Positions 44,001 through 51,504 of a DNA stretch of 64,000 nt are shown here, in pieces. The stretch comes from Pirellulales bacterium (GTDB lineage Bacteria; Planctomycetota; Planctomycetia; Pirellulales; Thermoguttaceae), in contig JADLEL010000121.1 of NCBI GenBank assembly GCA_020846145.1, positions 1-64,000 of the forward strand. Direction: 5' to 3'. The notes below the pieces were generated by a model, which saw only the letters and a program-made list of their open reading frames with translations, was not told the origin of the DNA and did no database searches. Each line of letters begins with the position of its first letter. The first letter of the stretch is position 1. Position numbers and translations under genes: made by a program.

Positions 44001-44100
44001 GCAGCATCCACGCCGTTGCCGCCAACAATCCCACGGACGAGAGCCAGAACAGCCCGTGCATGCGCCGCAAGGAACGAAACGTTTTTTCGCTGGCTCGCAT
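41065..44100 (-). CDS. Octahaem c-type cytochrome, membrane-anchored
   Basis: The 1011-residue protein has one N-terminal membrane helix (GLFWLSSVGLLAATAWML). Eight CxxCH sites occur in order: CPTCH, CTVCH, CLQCH, CYGCH, CLACH, CFGCH, CAECH, CAKCH. The first part (HPRLDLFVGAGSPHPAQDYG, then CTVCHQGQGSATDF) resembles cytochromes tied to planctomycete quinol-oxidising complexes, but no cytochrome b or Rieske gene is in the window. Two segments are repeat-encoded: PEPTATAKRDDGVQSS... and LLSPKTQDLKPGTSRL. The start ATG 44100 is preferred because upstream sequence is repeat. The downstream genes are a copper-type protein and a dihaem cytochrome. Confidence 0.85.
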   Translation of the reverse strand: MRASEKTFRSLRRMHGLFWLSSVGLLAATAWMLLRDADRPWKHFQREYRESFSSNAPAGIRQIVLPELTFDLNFRRIARCDRCPTCHLGIEQTPSQDKLPDNPQPFRSHPRLDLFVGAGSPHPAQDYGCTVCHQGQGSATDFRRAAHAPNDSAAARSWKEKYAWSRNPDWDFPMLPARFAESRCLQCHRDVTDLEPTARFPDPPAAKLVAGYQLVRRLGCYGCHELENATEGNVGHWTGDTARKVGPSLRQVAQKTSFEFLADRIADPAHFLPDSRMPRLFGLAEHLEGSALADAKRFEAVEIRAIATYLLGASEPAAASEAPLSTATESPSAERGRKLFALQGCLACHNHDDFPQGQAVQGPDLSRVGAKYAAANAPRWLVDWLRDPARCAPQTSMPNPRLEKTIPANGGKTTDPALDLAAYLLASKGDFRTAPLPPFAEKDLDSLAALYSLQGDPSFSPEPTATAKRDDGVQSSTISTSTPNAVAVGSGLNERAEKKLRELGRLAIAKRGCFGCHEIAGFEQSQRIGPALGDWGRKPTSQLAFEKIDEFVAAQKANLPREDINLEALRERRREGFLMQKLRAPRSFDFRVAAKKQFNEYLRMGRFNLSDAEREAIATFVLGLTADSPQGKYAYRPDAKRTAIIEGRKVLDRYACAECHALEMERWTIAYKPGEMPRPPQPENFAFLEPRFSEKALAASRKAKESGFAQAEIAGMPRLDADGNILEDEDDEGRPIAYFTLWKPAAIDGRIWTVGGADVTVPLSQILKKRPAWGGTLARILYPAIAAVAKEKNFSSPELQVWGWLPPALVGEGGKVEPAWLAKYLSNPTTIRPAGVMPMPKFNLSEKESAALAEYFAAAAEDREDSLLSPKTQDLKPGTSRLAVSDERLDQAFRLMLDAGSFCAKCHLLGDYRPGGEGRAILAPNLADAGNRLRPRYLRRWLADPKSVLPYTPMPQIFPPVGDPQGQELLPGSSLEQLDAVAQLLLEYHEYAKSKLSIKKLMPPRPKDDKL
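41466..41503. repeat. In-frame AAGACCCAAGACC repeat in the octahaem cytochrome
   Basis: CTTTAGGTCTTGGGTCTTAG and a small GGGACGTCCC palindrome, both normally intergenic, are translated here as SPKTQDLKPGTS before the last haem domain. Confidence 0.8.
42627..42724. repeat. In-frame 98-bp palindromic element in the octahaem cytochrome
   Basis: AGCCCGGAGCCGACGGCGAC at the left pairs with GTCGCCGTTGGCTCCGGGCT at the right (long imperfect inverted repeat). It is translated without a stop between the fifth and sixth haem sites. Confidence 0.85.
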
Positions 44101-44105
44101 GGGGA

Positions 44106-44256
44106 AGAGCACCTCGTTCCCATGCTCCGCGTGGGAACGCAATTATTGGACGCTCTTGCGTCCCAAGCGTAAGGATCGGTATTGACGTTGGTTAGCACTT
44201 CAGCGACGCTCCTTGCGTCGCGGAATATCGTTCCCACGCCAGAGCATGAGAGCGAG
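44106..44256. repeat. GTTCCCATGCTC / GAGCATG hairpin spacer
   Basis: CGTTCCCATGCTCCGCGTGG forms a hairpin with CGTGGGAACG, followed by a GACGCTCTTGCGTC hairpin and CGTTCCCACGCCAGAGCATG. No gene is present. The CCTTCCGCCTTCCCCCTTCC tract continues to the gcvPB stop. Confidence 0.7.
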
Positions 44257-44299
44257 TTTTTTTTCACTCCCCCTTCCGCCTTCCCCCTTCCCCCTTCCG

Positions 44300-45751
44300 T
44301 CACCCTCCGTGCTTGAGCACCGGTTTCCGGGCGGCGAGGACTTCATCGGCCCGGCTGACGGGCGTGGTGTGCGGGGCGTCGTGCAGCAGGTCGGCCGATT
44401 CGCCGGTGATGCGGAACAGCGCTTCGGCGAAGGCGTCCAGCGTCGCTTTACTTTCCGTCTCCGTCGGCTCGATCATCATCGCTTCCTTGACGATCAGCGG
44501 GAAATAGACCGTCGGCGCGTGATAGCCGTAATCGAGGAGCCGCTTGGCGATGTCCATCGTCGAAATGTTTTTCTCGTTCTTGAGTTTCACCGGCGAGGCC
44601 ACGAACTCGTGCATGCAGCGGTCGCCGTGGGGGACTTCGAGGAAATGCTTGACTTTCGCCAGCAGGTAATTCGCGTTGAGCACCGCGTGCTCGGACACCT
44701 CCCGCAAGCCCTTCGCACCGTGCGTGCGAATGTAGCAGTACATCCGCACCAGCACGCCCACGTTGCCGAAAAAGCTCCGCACCCGGCCGATCGACTTGGG
44801 ACGGTCGTAATCGAGCCGATACACGCCGTTTTCCTTCACGACGATCGGGCTGGGCAGGTAGGGAGCTAGTTTTTCCGCCACCGCAATCGGCCCCGCCCCG
44901 GGACCGCCGCCGCCGTGCGGTCCGGAGAAGGTCTTGTGCGGATTGTAGTGCATCAGGTCCGCGCCGAAATCGCCCGGCCGGGTGATGCCCAGGATGGCGT
45001 TCATGTTCGCGCCGTCGAGATACACGAGCGCCCCGACGGCGTGGACCATCTCGACGATCTTTTTGATGTTCTTTTCGAAGATTCCCAGCGTATTGGGATT
45101 GGTGATCATGAACACCGCCGTGCGCTCGTTCAGATGCGTGGCGAACTCTTCGAGATCGACGAAGCCGTCTTCGTCGCAGCGGATGGGCTGCACGTCGAAG
45201 CCGGCCATCGCCGCGCTGGCCGGATTGGTGCCGTGCGCGCCGTCGGGGATGAGCACCGTGGTACGCTTTTCGCCGCGGTCGCGGAAATACGCCGCCGCCA
45301 CCAACAGCGCCGTCATCTCGCCGTGCGCGCCGGCCGCCGGTTGCAGCGAAACCGCCGGCAAACCGGAAATTTCCGCCAGAAAATACTGCGATTCGTGCAG
45401 CAGTTCCAACAAGCCCTGGACCGCCGACTCCGGCTGATAGGGATGCAGATCGACCATGCCGGGCAGCGAGGCCAGCCGCTCGTTTCGCTTGGGATTGTAC
45501 TTCATCGTGCAGGAGCCGAGCGGATAAAAGTGCGTATCGACCGACATGTTCTGCGTCGAGAGGTTCACGAAATGCCGCACCACGTCCGGCTCTGAAAGCT
45601 CGGGCAGCGGCAGCGGCGCGGGATTGATTGCCCCAGCCGGCAGCAATTCGCTTATAGGCCGCTCGGGCACGTCGCAAACAGGCAAATCCACGCCCACGCA
45701 GCCGGGACGGGAAAGCTCGAATAAAAGTTGAGTGGAGCGAGTGTTGCGCAT
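44300..45751 (-). CDS. gcvPB: Glycine dehydrogenase (decarboxylating) subunit 2
   Basis: The 483-residue protein is the C-terminal half of the P-protein. The PLP-lysine segment NPHKTFSGPHGGGGPGAGP and GSCTMKYNPK are visible. With GcvPA it decarboxylates glycine and loads the aminomethyl group onto GcvH. It is the last gene of gcvT-gcvH-gcvPA-gcvPB, separated from gcvPA by a tandem palindromic repeat. The start lacks a Shine-Dalgarno. Confidence 0.95.
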   Translation of the reverse strand: MRNTRSTQLLFELSRPGCVGVDLPVCDVPERPISELLPAGAINPAPLPLPELSEPDVVRHFVNLSTQNMSVDTHFYPLGSCTMKYNPKRNERLASLPGMVDLHPYQPESAVQGLLELLHESQYFLAEISGLPAVSLQPAAGAHGEMTALLVAAAYFRDRGEKRTTVLIPDGAHGTNPASAAMAGFDVQPIRCDEDGFVDLEEFATHLNERTAVFMITNPNTLGIFEKNIKKIVEMVHAVGALVYLDGANMNAILGITRPGDFGADLMHYNPHKTFSGPHGGGGPGAGPIAVAEKLAPYLPSPIVVKENGVYRLDYDRPKSIGRVRSFFGNVGVLVRMYCYIRTHGAKGLREVSEHAVLNANYLLAKVKHFLEVPHGDRCMHEFVASPVKLKNEKNISTMDIAKRLLDYGYHAPTVYFPLIVKEAMMIEPTETESKATLDAFAEALFRITGESADLLHDAPHTTPVSRADEVLAARKPVLKHGG

Positions 45752-45774
45752 AGTAGTTCAATTTGTATGATTGC

Positions 45775-45943
45775 AAAGCCGCGACCATTGGTCGCGGTTT
45801 AGCGTTCGCGGAATCGTGTCGATAATCAATACACCGCGACCAATGGTCGCGGTTCGTTTGCAAAGCCGCGACCATTGGTCGCGGTTTAGCGTTCGCGGAT
45901 TCGCGTCGATAATCAATACACCGCGACCAATAGTCGCGGCTTT
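45775..45943. repeat. Tandem double REP with GCGACCATTGGTCGC palindromes
   Basis: Two direct 83-base units (about 45775-45857 and 45861-45943), each carrying CCGCGACCATTGGTCGCGG and its mirror, CCGCGACCAATGGTCGCGG, around AGCGTTCGCGGATTCG. They fill the whole gcvPA-gcvPB spacer. Confidence 0.9.
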
Positions 45944-45954
45944 CCAAGGCGATT

Positions 45955-47292
45955 TTACCCGAAAATATCCGCCAAGCGGTCGATCTCCGCTTTGGTCCGT
46001 TTCTCCGTAACGGCGATGAGCAGGCAATCGGCCAATTCGGGATACCATTTTCCCAACTGTACGCCGGGGAAGAGATATTGCTTGGCGGCGGCGGCCAAAA
46101 CCTTTTCCATCCGCCCGTCTTTCACGCGGACGACGAATTCCTTGAACGTGGGCCGCTCGAAGACCTTTTCCAGCTTTCCGCAGGCGGTCAATCGTTCGAG
46201 GGCGTAATGCGACTTTTGCAAACAGAGTTCGGCGACTTTTCTCATCCCTTGCGGACCCATCAGCGAAAGATAGACCGCCGCCCGCAGGGCGAAGAGTCCT
46301 TGGTTGGTGCAGATGTTGCTCGTGGCCTTTTCGCGGCGGATGTGCTGCTCGCGGGTTTGCAGGGTGAGCGTCCAACAGCGGCGGCCGCGGCGATCGGCCG
46401 TCTGGCCGACGAGCCTGCCGGGCATGCGTCGCAGGAACGGCTCGCGGCAGGCCATGATCCCCAAATACGGCCCGCCGTAGGCCATCGGATTGCCCAGCGA
46501 TTGCCCTTCGGCCACGGCGATGTCGGCCCCGTAATCGCCGGGGCGTTTTAACAGCCCGAGGCTGATCGGATCGAAGACGACGATGAACATCGCCCCTTTT
46601 TTATGCGTAATTTCCGCCAGCGCTTCCACTTCCTCCAGGCAGCCGAAAAAGTTCGGATGCTGCACCAACACGCAGGCCGTCTGATCGGTAACCGACGCCT
46701 CGACTTCGGCCGGCGCGACGGAGCCATCCTTCGCGCCGACCGCGAGCAATTCGGTATCCGTATTGGCGAGATACGTCTTCAGCGTCTGCCGATATTCGGG
46801 ATGGACGCTTTGGGCCACGACCACGCGGCCGGTGCGCTTGCCGACGTGCAAGGCCATCAGCACCGCCTCGACCGCCGCGCTGCCGCCGTCGTACATGCTG
46901 GCGTTGGAGAAATCCATGCCGGTCAACTCCGCGATGAGCGTCTGGTACTCGAACATCGCCTGCAAGGTGCCTTGGCTGGCCTCGGCCTGGTACGGCGTAT
47001 AAGCGGTGTAGAATTCGCTCCGCGAGGCAATCACATCGACGACCGCGGGTATGAAATGGTCGTAGCAGCCGCCCCCCAGGAAACACGGCACGCAGGCGGC
47101 CGAAACGTTCTTGCCCGCCAATTCGACGATATGCGCGGTAAGTTCCATTTCTCCCAGCGCGGGCGGCAGGCATAGATCGCGGTTCAACCGCAATTCGCCG
47201 GGCACCATCGAAAAAAGTTCGTCTAATGATTTTGCGCCGATGGTCGCAAGCATCTCGCGTTGGTCGTCGATCGTATTGGGAAAGTAAGGCAT
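45955..47292 (-). CDS. gcvPA: Glycine dehydrogenase (decarboxylating) subunit 1
   Basis: The 445-residue protein is the N-terminal half of the P-protein, with FLGGGCYDHFIP, YTPYQAEASQGTLQ and MDFSNASMYDG segments typical of GcvPA. It works as a heterodimer pair with GcvPB. The start lies 11 bases after an ATTCATCATTC repeat arm and has no clear Shine-Dalgarno. Confidence 0.95.
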   Translation of the reverse strand: MPYFPNTIDDQREMLATIGAKSLDELFSMVPGELRLNRDLCLPPALGEMELTAHIVELAGKNVSAACVPCFLGGGCYDHFIPAVVDVIASRSEFYTAYTPYQAEASQGTLQAMFEYQTLIAELTGMDFSNASMYDGGSAAVEAVLMALHVGKRTGRVVVAQSVHPEYRQTLKTYLANTDTELLAVGAKDGSVAPAEVEASVTDQTACVLVQHPNFFGCLEEVEALAEITHKKGAMFIVVFDPISLGLLKRPGDYGADIAVAEGQSLGNPMAYGGPYLGIMACREPFLRRMPGRLVGQTADRRGRRCWTLTLQTREQHIRREKATSNICTNQGLFALRAAVYLSLMGPQGMRKVAELCLQKSHYALERLTACGKLEKVFERPTFKEFVVRVKDGRMEKVLAAAAKQYLFPGVQLGKWYPELADCLLIAVTEKRTKAEIDRLADIFG

Positions 47293-47296
47293 TTCT

Positions 47297-47425
47297 TGAA
47301 TGATGAATGCGGAATGATGAATGATGAATGCGCGAGAAAGATGATTTCAGAATTTTATATTGTTGCAGCACGAGATCGAGATTCTGCAATTGCTCAATTC
47401 ATCATTCATCATTCAGCATTCATCA
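47297..47425. repeat. Fuzzy hairpin of GAATGATGA / TCATCATTCA units (gcvH-gcvPA spacer)
   Basis: GAATGATGAATGCGGAATGA on one side pairs with CAATTCATCATTCATCATTC on the other, around an AT-rich centre. Same family as 15247-15370 and 61921-62015. Confidence 0.85.
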
Positions 47426-47431
47426 TTTGTT

Positions 47432-47833
47432 TCAGCCGTGTTCTTCGGAGCATTGCTTATCGTACGCGGCGGCGTCGAGCAGTTGGGCGATGGTCGATTC
47501 GTCGGCGATCTTCACCTTGATGAACCAGCCTTTGCCGTAGGGGTCCTTGGGGAGCGATTCTAATTTACCGGGCAAATCGGCGTTCACGGCGACCACCTCG
47601 CCGGTAACCGGGCTGTTCAAGTCGCTGACCGCCTTGACCGATTCGATCTCGCCGAACGATTGGCCGGCCTCGACCTTCCGGCCGACTTCGGGCAGCGCGA
47701 CATAGACCAGGTCGGTGAGCAACTCCAAGGCGAAGGCCGTAATGCCCACCACGGCGATTTTCCCGCCGGCCGGATCGCTTTCGATCTTCACCCATTCGTG
47801 CGTTTTCGCGTACAACAAGTTTTGCGGTGTCAC
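47432..47833 (-). CDS. gcvH: Glycine cleavage system H protein
   Basis: The 133-residue protein carries the lipoyl lysine K67 in GEIESVKAVSD and starts (GTG) with the typical THEWVKIE. It shuttles the aminomethyl group between the P and T proteins. AAAAGGAAC lies before the GTG start as a ribosome site. It is the second gene of the gcv operon. Confidence 0.95.
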   Translation of the reverse strand: MTPQNLLYAKTHEWVKIESDPAGGKIAVVGITAFALELLTDLVYVALPEVGRKVEAGQSFGEIESVKAVSDLNSPVTGEVVAVNADLPGKLESLPKDPYGKGWFIKVKIADESTIAQLLDAAAYDKQCSEEHG

Positions 47834-47857
47834 GGATTTTGTTCCTTTTGAAAAAGT

Positions 47858-47932
47858 GGTCAGTGGCCAGTGGCCAGTGGAAAGATTCTATTTCGGCATT
47901 ACTGGCCACTGGCCACTAACCACTGGCCACTA
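47858..47932. repeat. Fuzzy hairpin of GGCCAGTGGCCAGTGG units (gcvT-gcvH spacer)
   Basis: GGTCAGTGGCCAGTGGCCAG pairs with CTGGCCACTGGCCACTAACC. The repeat includes the TAG stop codon of gcvT (47930-47932). Confidence 0.85.
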
Positions 47933-49096
47933 CTTCCCCTTCTTATTCCGATTATAAAACGGCAGCGGGACGACGCGAGACGGTTCGAGGCTGCCGCGAA
48001 TGTCGATCTGCAGCGTCGTGCCGGGCGCGGCGTGGTTCGGCGAAACGTAGCCCATGGCGATGGGCTTTTGCAGCGTCGGCGAGAAGGTGCCGCTGGTGAC
48101 GGTGCCCACGCGCTGCCCGCCCGAAAAAATCGCGCAATCCTGCCGCGCCACGCGGCGGGAAAGCATCTCCAAACCAACCCGCGACAACATGGGCGGCTGC
48201 TTCTCGATTTTCAACAGCGCGTCGCGGCCGGGGAAATCGTATCCCGACAGGTGGCAGGCGAATCCCAACCCGGCTTGGAAGGGATCGATCTCCTCGGTCA
48301 ACTCGTGCCCGTAGAGCGGCATCCCGGCTTCGAGCCGCAGCGTATCGCGTGCGCCCAGGCCGGTCGCCATGATGCCCAGCGACTCGCCGTACTCCATCAG
48401 CGCTTCCCAAATCCCCACGCAAATGCCCATGCCCAAGCTCAGTTCGAAACCGTCTTCGCCGGTGTAGCCGGTGCGGCTGATGATGCCGCCTTGGCGTTTG
48501 GCCGCCGGATGAAGCAAGCGGACCGTGTCGCCGCGGTAGTATTTCATGTTTTGCAGATCGGCATCGACGAACGGCTGCAATAAATCCATCGCCCGCGGAC
48601 CTTGGATGGCGAACATCGCCCAAAGATTGCTGACATCGGAAAAGACGATTTCCTGGCCGGGCCGATTCGCCCTTTCGGGCGAAAGATGCCGCTGGACCCA
48701 GGCCACGATTTTATCGCAGTTCGAGGCGTTGACGACCATCAAATAAAACGGCTGGCCCAATTCGTTGTGATAGTAGCCCACCAGCACGTCGTCCAAGACC
48801 CCACCTTTGTCGTTCGTCACCAGCGAATAGCGGACTTGACCCAAAGCCATGTCGGCCACGCGGCGGGTGAGCAATTCGGCCAGGAAGACCGCCGCCCCCG
48901 GCCCCTCGAACCGCAGGCGGCCCATGTGCGAGACGTCGGTCATGCCCACCCCCGATCGGGTGGCGTTGTGTTCTTCAATAATCGACGCATACTGAATCGG
49001 CATGGCCCAGCCGGTAAAATCGATCATCCGCCCGCCGTGTGCGACGTGCCAATCGAAGAGGGGCGTTTTGCCGATTTGATCGAAATTCGTGGTCAT
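47930..49096 (-). CDS. gcvT: Glycine cleavage system T protein (aminomethyltransferase)
   Basis: The 388-residue protein shows the GcvT folate-binding features FDVSHMGR-like TDVSHMGRLRF, GYTGEDGFE and a C-terminal GTVTSGTFSPTL. It transfers the methylene group to THF, giving 5,10-methylene-THF and ammonia. It is the first gene of the gcv operon, and the product links to the folate enzymes at 1257-6668. Confidence 0.95.
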   Translation of the reverse strand: MTTNFDQIGKTPLFDWHVAHGGRMIDFTGWAMPIQYASIIEEHNATRSGVGMTDVSHMGRLRFEGPGAAVFLAELLTRRVADMALGQVRYSLVTNDKGGVLDDVLVGYYHNELGQPFYLMVVNASNCDKIVAWVQRHLSPERANRPGQEIVFSDVSNLWAMFAIQGPRAMDLLQPFVDADLQNMKYYRGDTVRLLHPAAKRQGGIISRTGYTGEDGFELSLGMGICVGIWEALMEYGESLGIMATGLGARDTLRLEAGMPLYGHELTEEIDPFQAGLGFACHLSGYDFPGRDALLKIEKQPPMLSRVGLEMLSRRVARQDCAIFSGGQRVGTVTSGTFSPTLQKPIAMGYVSPNHAAPGTTLQIDIRGSLEPSRVVPLPFYNRNKKGK

Positions 49097-49576
49097 ATTC
49101 AGGCTAAAGTCTCGTTTTGGAAAAAAATCGGAAAAAGACCCCCCCTTTATGCGAACTCATTGCTGGAATGAATATCCAATGCTTCTCCTTCAATCCCTTC
49201 AAGATGGAAACCAATTATAGTTCTGACCTATTGATGAACAAGTGGACGCGATCCAATGCCGGACTCAACTGAGGGAAATCCGGCTGAAGATCGAGTTTTC
49301 TGCAGAATTTCCGACCACTTGGCGGTGAATTGTCCGCAAAGTATTTGAGCCTTCGTATTCAACGACACGACAAGTTCGGCAATCTGGGAAATATCTATCG
49401 ATTGAATAACGATTGCCGCAAAATCCGCATATTAGGCCAAAAAGGATTCGTATGTGCCTGATTTATCGCCTTTGCCGAATGTCATAGAAAGACCGGCTTT
49501 ATGGATTTTGCATGGTTTTACGATTTTTACGCATCTCGACATGCCTGTTGGCCGGCGCGATCAAGGAGGAGAACGG
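49097..49576. other. Intergenic region upstream of gcvT and of the efflux gene
   Basis: 480 bases between divergent genes, relatively AT-rich. I looked for a tandem glycine riboswitch before gcvT and found no GGAGAG-type core. A strong AAGGAGGAGAA ribosome site at 49563-49573 serves the gene at 49577. No repeat family from elsewhere appears here. Confidence 0.5.
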
Positions 49577-51283
49577 ATGCTCCACGCATTACGCTTGCGA
49601 TTGGCGGTCTTTTCGGCCCTGGCGGCGTTGGTTTCCCTCTTCGGCGGATGCACGACGCCGCAGGAATACTTTCGCAACGCATTCAAGGTCGGCCCCAGCT
49701 ACGGTCCGCCCGCCGCGCCCCTGCCGAAGCAATGGATCGACGCCGACGATAAACGCTTACAGCAATGCGACGCCGATCTGAGTTGCTGGTGGGGCGTGTT
49801 CAACGATCCGCTGTTGAACCGGCTGATCGTGAACGCCTACCGGCAAAACCTCACGCTGCGTCAGGCGGGCTATCGCGTGCTGCAAGCCCGGGCGCTGCGC
49901 GGCATCGCGGCGGGCAACATCTTCCCCCAACAACAGAACGTAACCGGCAGCTACAATCGGATCGCCACGACCGGCGGCGGAGCGGGGGACCGCTACTTCA
50001 GCGCGTGGAACACCGATTTCAATTTATCGTGGGAATTGGATTTTTGGGGCCGTTTCCGCCGCGCAATCGCCGCCGCGGACGACAACCTGGACGCCTCGGT
50101 GGCCGATTACGACCAGGTGATCGTTACACTCTTGAGCGACGTCGCCGCGAATTACGTGCAAATCCGCACCGACCAAGAGCGAATCAAGTTATTGTGGAAA
50201 AACGTGAAAATCCAGGTCGGCGTTTTCCAATTCATCGAGAAGCAATACAAAGTCGGCTTCGGCCACGTAACCGAACTGGATTACGATCAAGCGCTGAGCA
50301 ATTTGCGGCAAACGCAAGCCGCGATTCCGCAACTGACGATCGACATGCGGCAGGCCGAGAACCGGCTCTGCGTTTTGCTGGGCATGCCGGTGGTCGATCT
50401 GGATAAAATCCTGGGCATCCAGGAGGTCAACCTCGGCGAGGAAGAGTTGGCGAAAATCAGCGATGAGGATTTCGACAAGATGCTGGGCAACAACCGGATT
50501 CCCACCGCGCCGCCGGAAGTGGTCATCAATCTGCCGGCCGACTTGCTCCGCCAGCGACCGGACATCCGCGCCGCCGAGCGCCGCGCCGCCGCGCAGGGCG
50601 AATTGATCGGCATCGCCGAATCCGACCTCTATCCCGCCTTCTCGATCAACGGCACGCTGGGATTTTCAGCGCTGCAATTTCGCGACCTGTTCCGGCCCGA
50701 AGCCTTCAACGGCAGCGTGGGTCCGAGCTTCCGCTGGAACGTGCTGAATTACGGGCGGATATTGAACAACGTCCGTTTCGAGGACGCCCGCTTCCGGGAG
50801 TTGGTGCTGGCCTATCAGCAGACGGTGCTGCTGGCGAACGAGGAAGTCGAGGACGGGATCGTCGCCTACTTGCGTTCGCAGGAGCGCGAAAGATTACTCA
50901 AGGACAGCGAAGAGGCGGCGGTCAAGGCGGTGAATATCGTCTTGAAGCAGTACGAGATCGGCACCGTCGATTTCAACCGCTACGCCGTGATCCAACAAAA
51001 TCTGGTGTTCCAACAAGATGCCTACGCGCAGTCCATCGGGCAAATCGCCCAAGGGTTGATTCAGGTTTATCGCGCGTTGGGAGGCGGCTGGGAGATGCGC
51101 TTCGCCCCGGCGATGGCCGCCGCGCCGCTGACGCCCGTCCCCTTGCCCCCGGTCGCACCGAACGCCGCGCCGCAGGCCGCACCGAACGCCGCACCGCAAC
51201 CGGCGCCGGAGCAGGTTCCCACGCCGAATCCGAATAATCCGCCGGTTCCGGCCGAAATCCCGAAACCGCCCGAGCAGCCGTAA
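49577..51283 (+). CDS. Outer-membrane efflux lipoprotein (TolC/NodT family)
   Basis: The 568-residue protein has a signal peptide with lipobox LFGGC (Cys25) and two outer-membrane-efflux repeats with long helices (DYDQALSNLRQTQAAIPQLT and VNIVLKQYEIGTVDFNRYAV). A Pro/Ala/Asn tail (PNAAPQAAPNAAPQPAPE) ends it. It would form the outer channel of an RND or MacAB pump. No pump or adaptor gene is next to it, which is unusual. The ATG 49577 is preferred for its excellent Shine-Dalgarno over longer starts. Confidence 0.92.
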   Translation: MLHALRLRLAVFSALAALVSLFGGCTTPQEYFRNAFKVGPSYGPPAAPLPKQWIDADDKRLQQCDADLSCWWGVFNDPLLNRLIVNAYRQNLTLRQAGYRVLQARALRGIAAGNIFPQQQNVTGSYNRIATTGGGAGDRYFSAWNTDFNLSWELDFWGRFRRAIAAADDNLDASVADYDQVIVTLLSDVAANYVQIRTDQERIKLLWKNVKIQVGVFQFIEKQYKVGFGHVTELDYDQALSNLRQTQAAIPQLTIDMRQAENRLCVLLGMPVVDLDKILGIQEVNLGEEELAKISDEDFDKMLGNNRIPTAPPEVVINLPADLLRQRPDIRAAERRAAAQGELIGIAESDLYPAFSINGTLGFSALQFRDLFRPEAFNGSVGPSFRWNVLNYGRILNNVRFEDARFRELVLAYQQTVLLANEEVEDGIVAYLRSQERERLLKDSEEAAVKAVNIVLKQYEIGTVDFNRYAVIQQNLVFQQDAYAQSIGQIAQGLIQVYRALGGGWEMRFAPAMAAAPLTPVPLPPVAPNAAPQAAPNAAPQPAPEQVPTPNPNNPPVPAEIPKPPEQP

Positions 51284-51287
51284 CGAG

Positions 51288-51492
51288 GTAACCGTTCACA
51301 GGGGACTGTCCCGATTTTTGCGGCGCGAAAGATGATGGTGCCGTAAATGTGCTTGATCGCCGCGAAAATGGGACTGTCCCCCTCGCGCCGCGGGAAGGGG
51401 ACAGGTCCATGTTTTCGGCCTACCGTTTGTCCGCAAAATACGTTTTCACGCCGATAAATGGACCAGTCCCCGACCGGGACGTGAACGCTTAC
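51288..51492. mobile_element. MITE-like 205-bp element, copy 2
   Basis: Terminal repeats GTAACCGTTCAC and GTGAACGCTTAC (11 of 12 paired) bound 205 bases nearly identical to copy 3. The interior holds GGGACTGTCCC and GGACCAGTCCCC palindromes. No target duplication is obvious. It sits between the convergent ends of the efflux gene and the gene at 51505. Confidence 0.88.
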
Positions 51493-51504
51493 GAAAACTT
51501 CAGT

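Noticed and set aside
45775-45943. CRISPR array
   Set aside because: Two tandem units with internal palindromes only; no set of equal repeats with unique spacers, and no cas genes.
49097-49300. Glycine riboswitch upstream of gcvT
   Set aside because: No tandem GGAGAG-type aptamer cores could be found on the minus strand.
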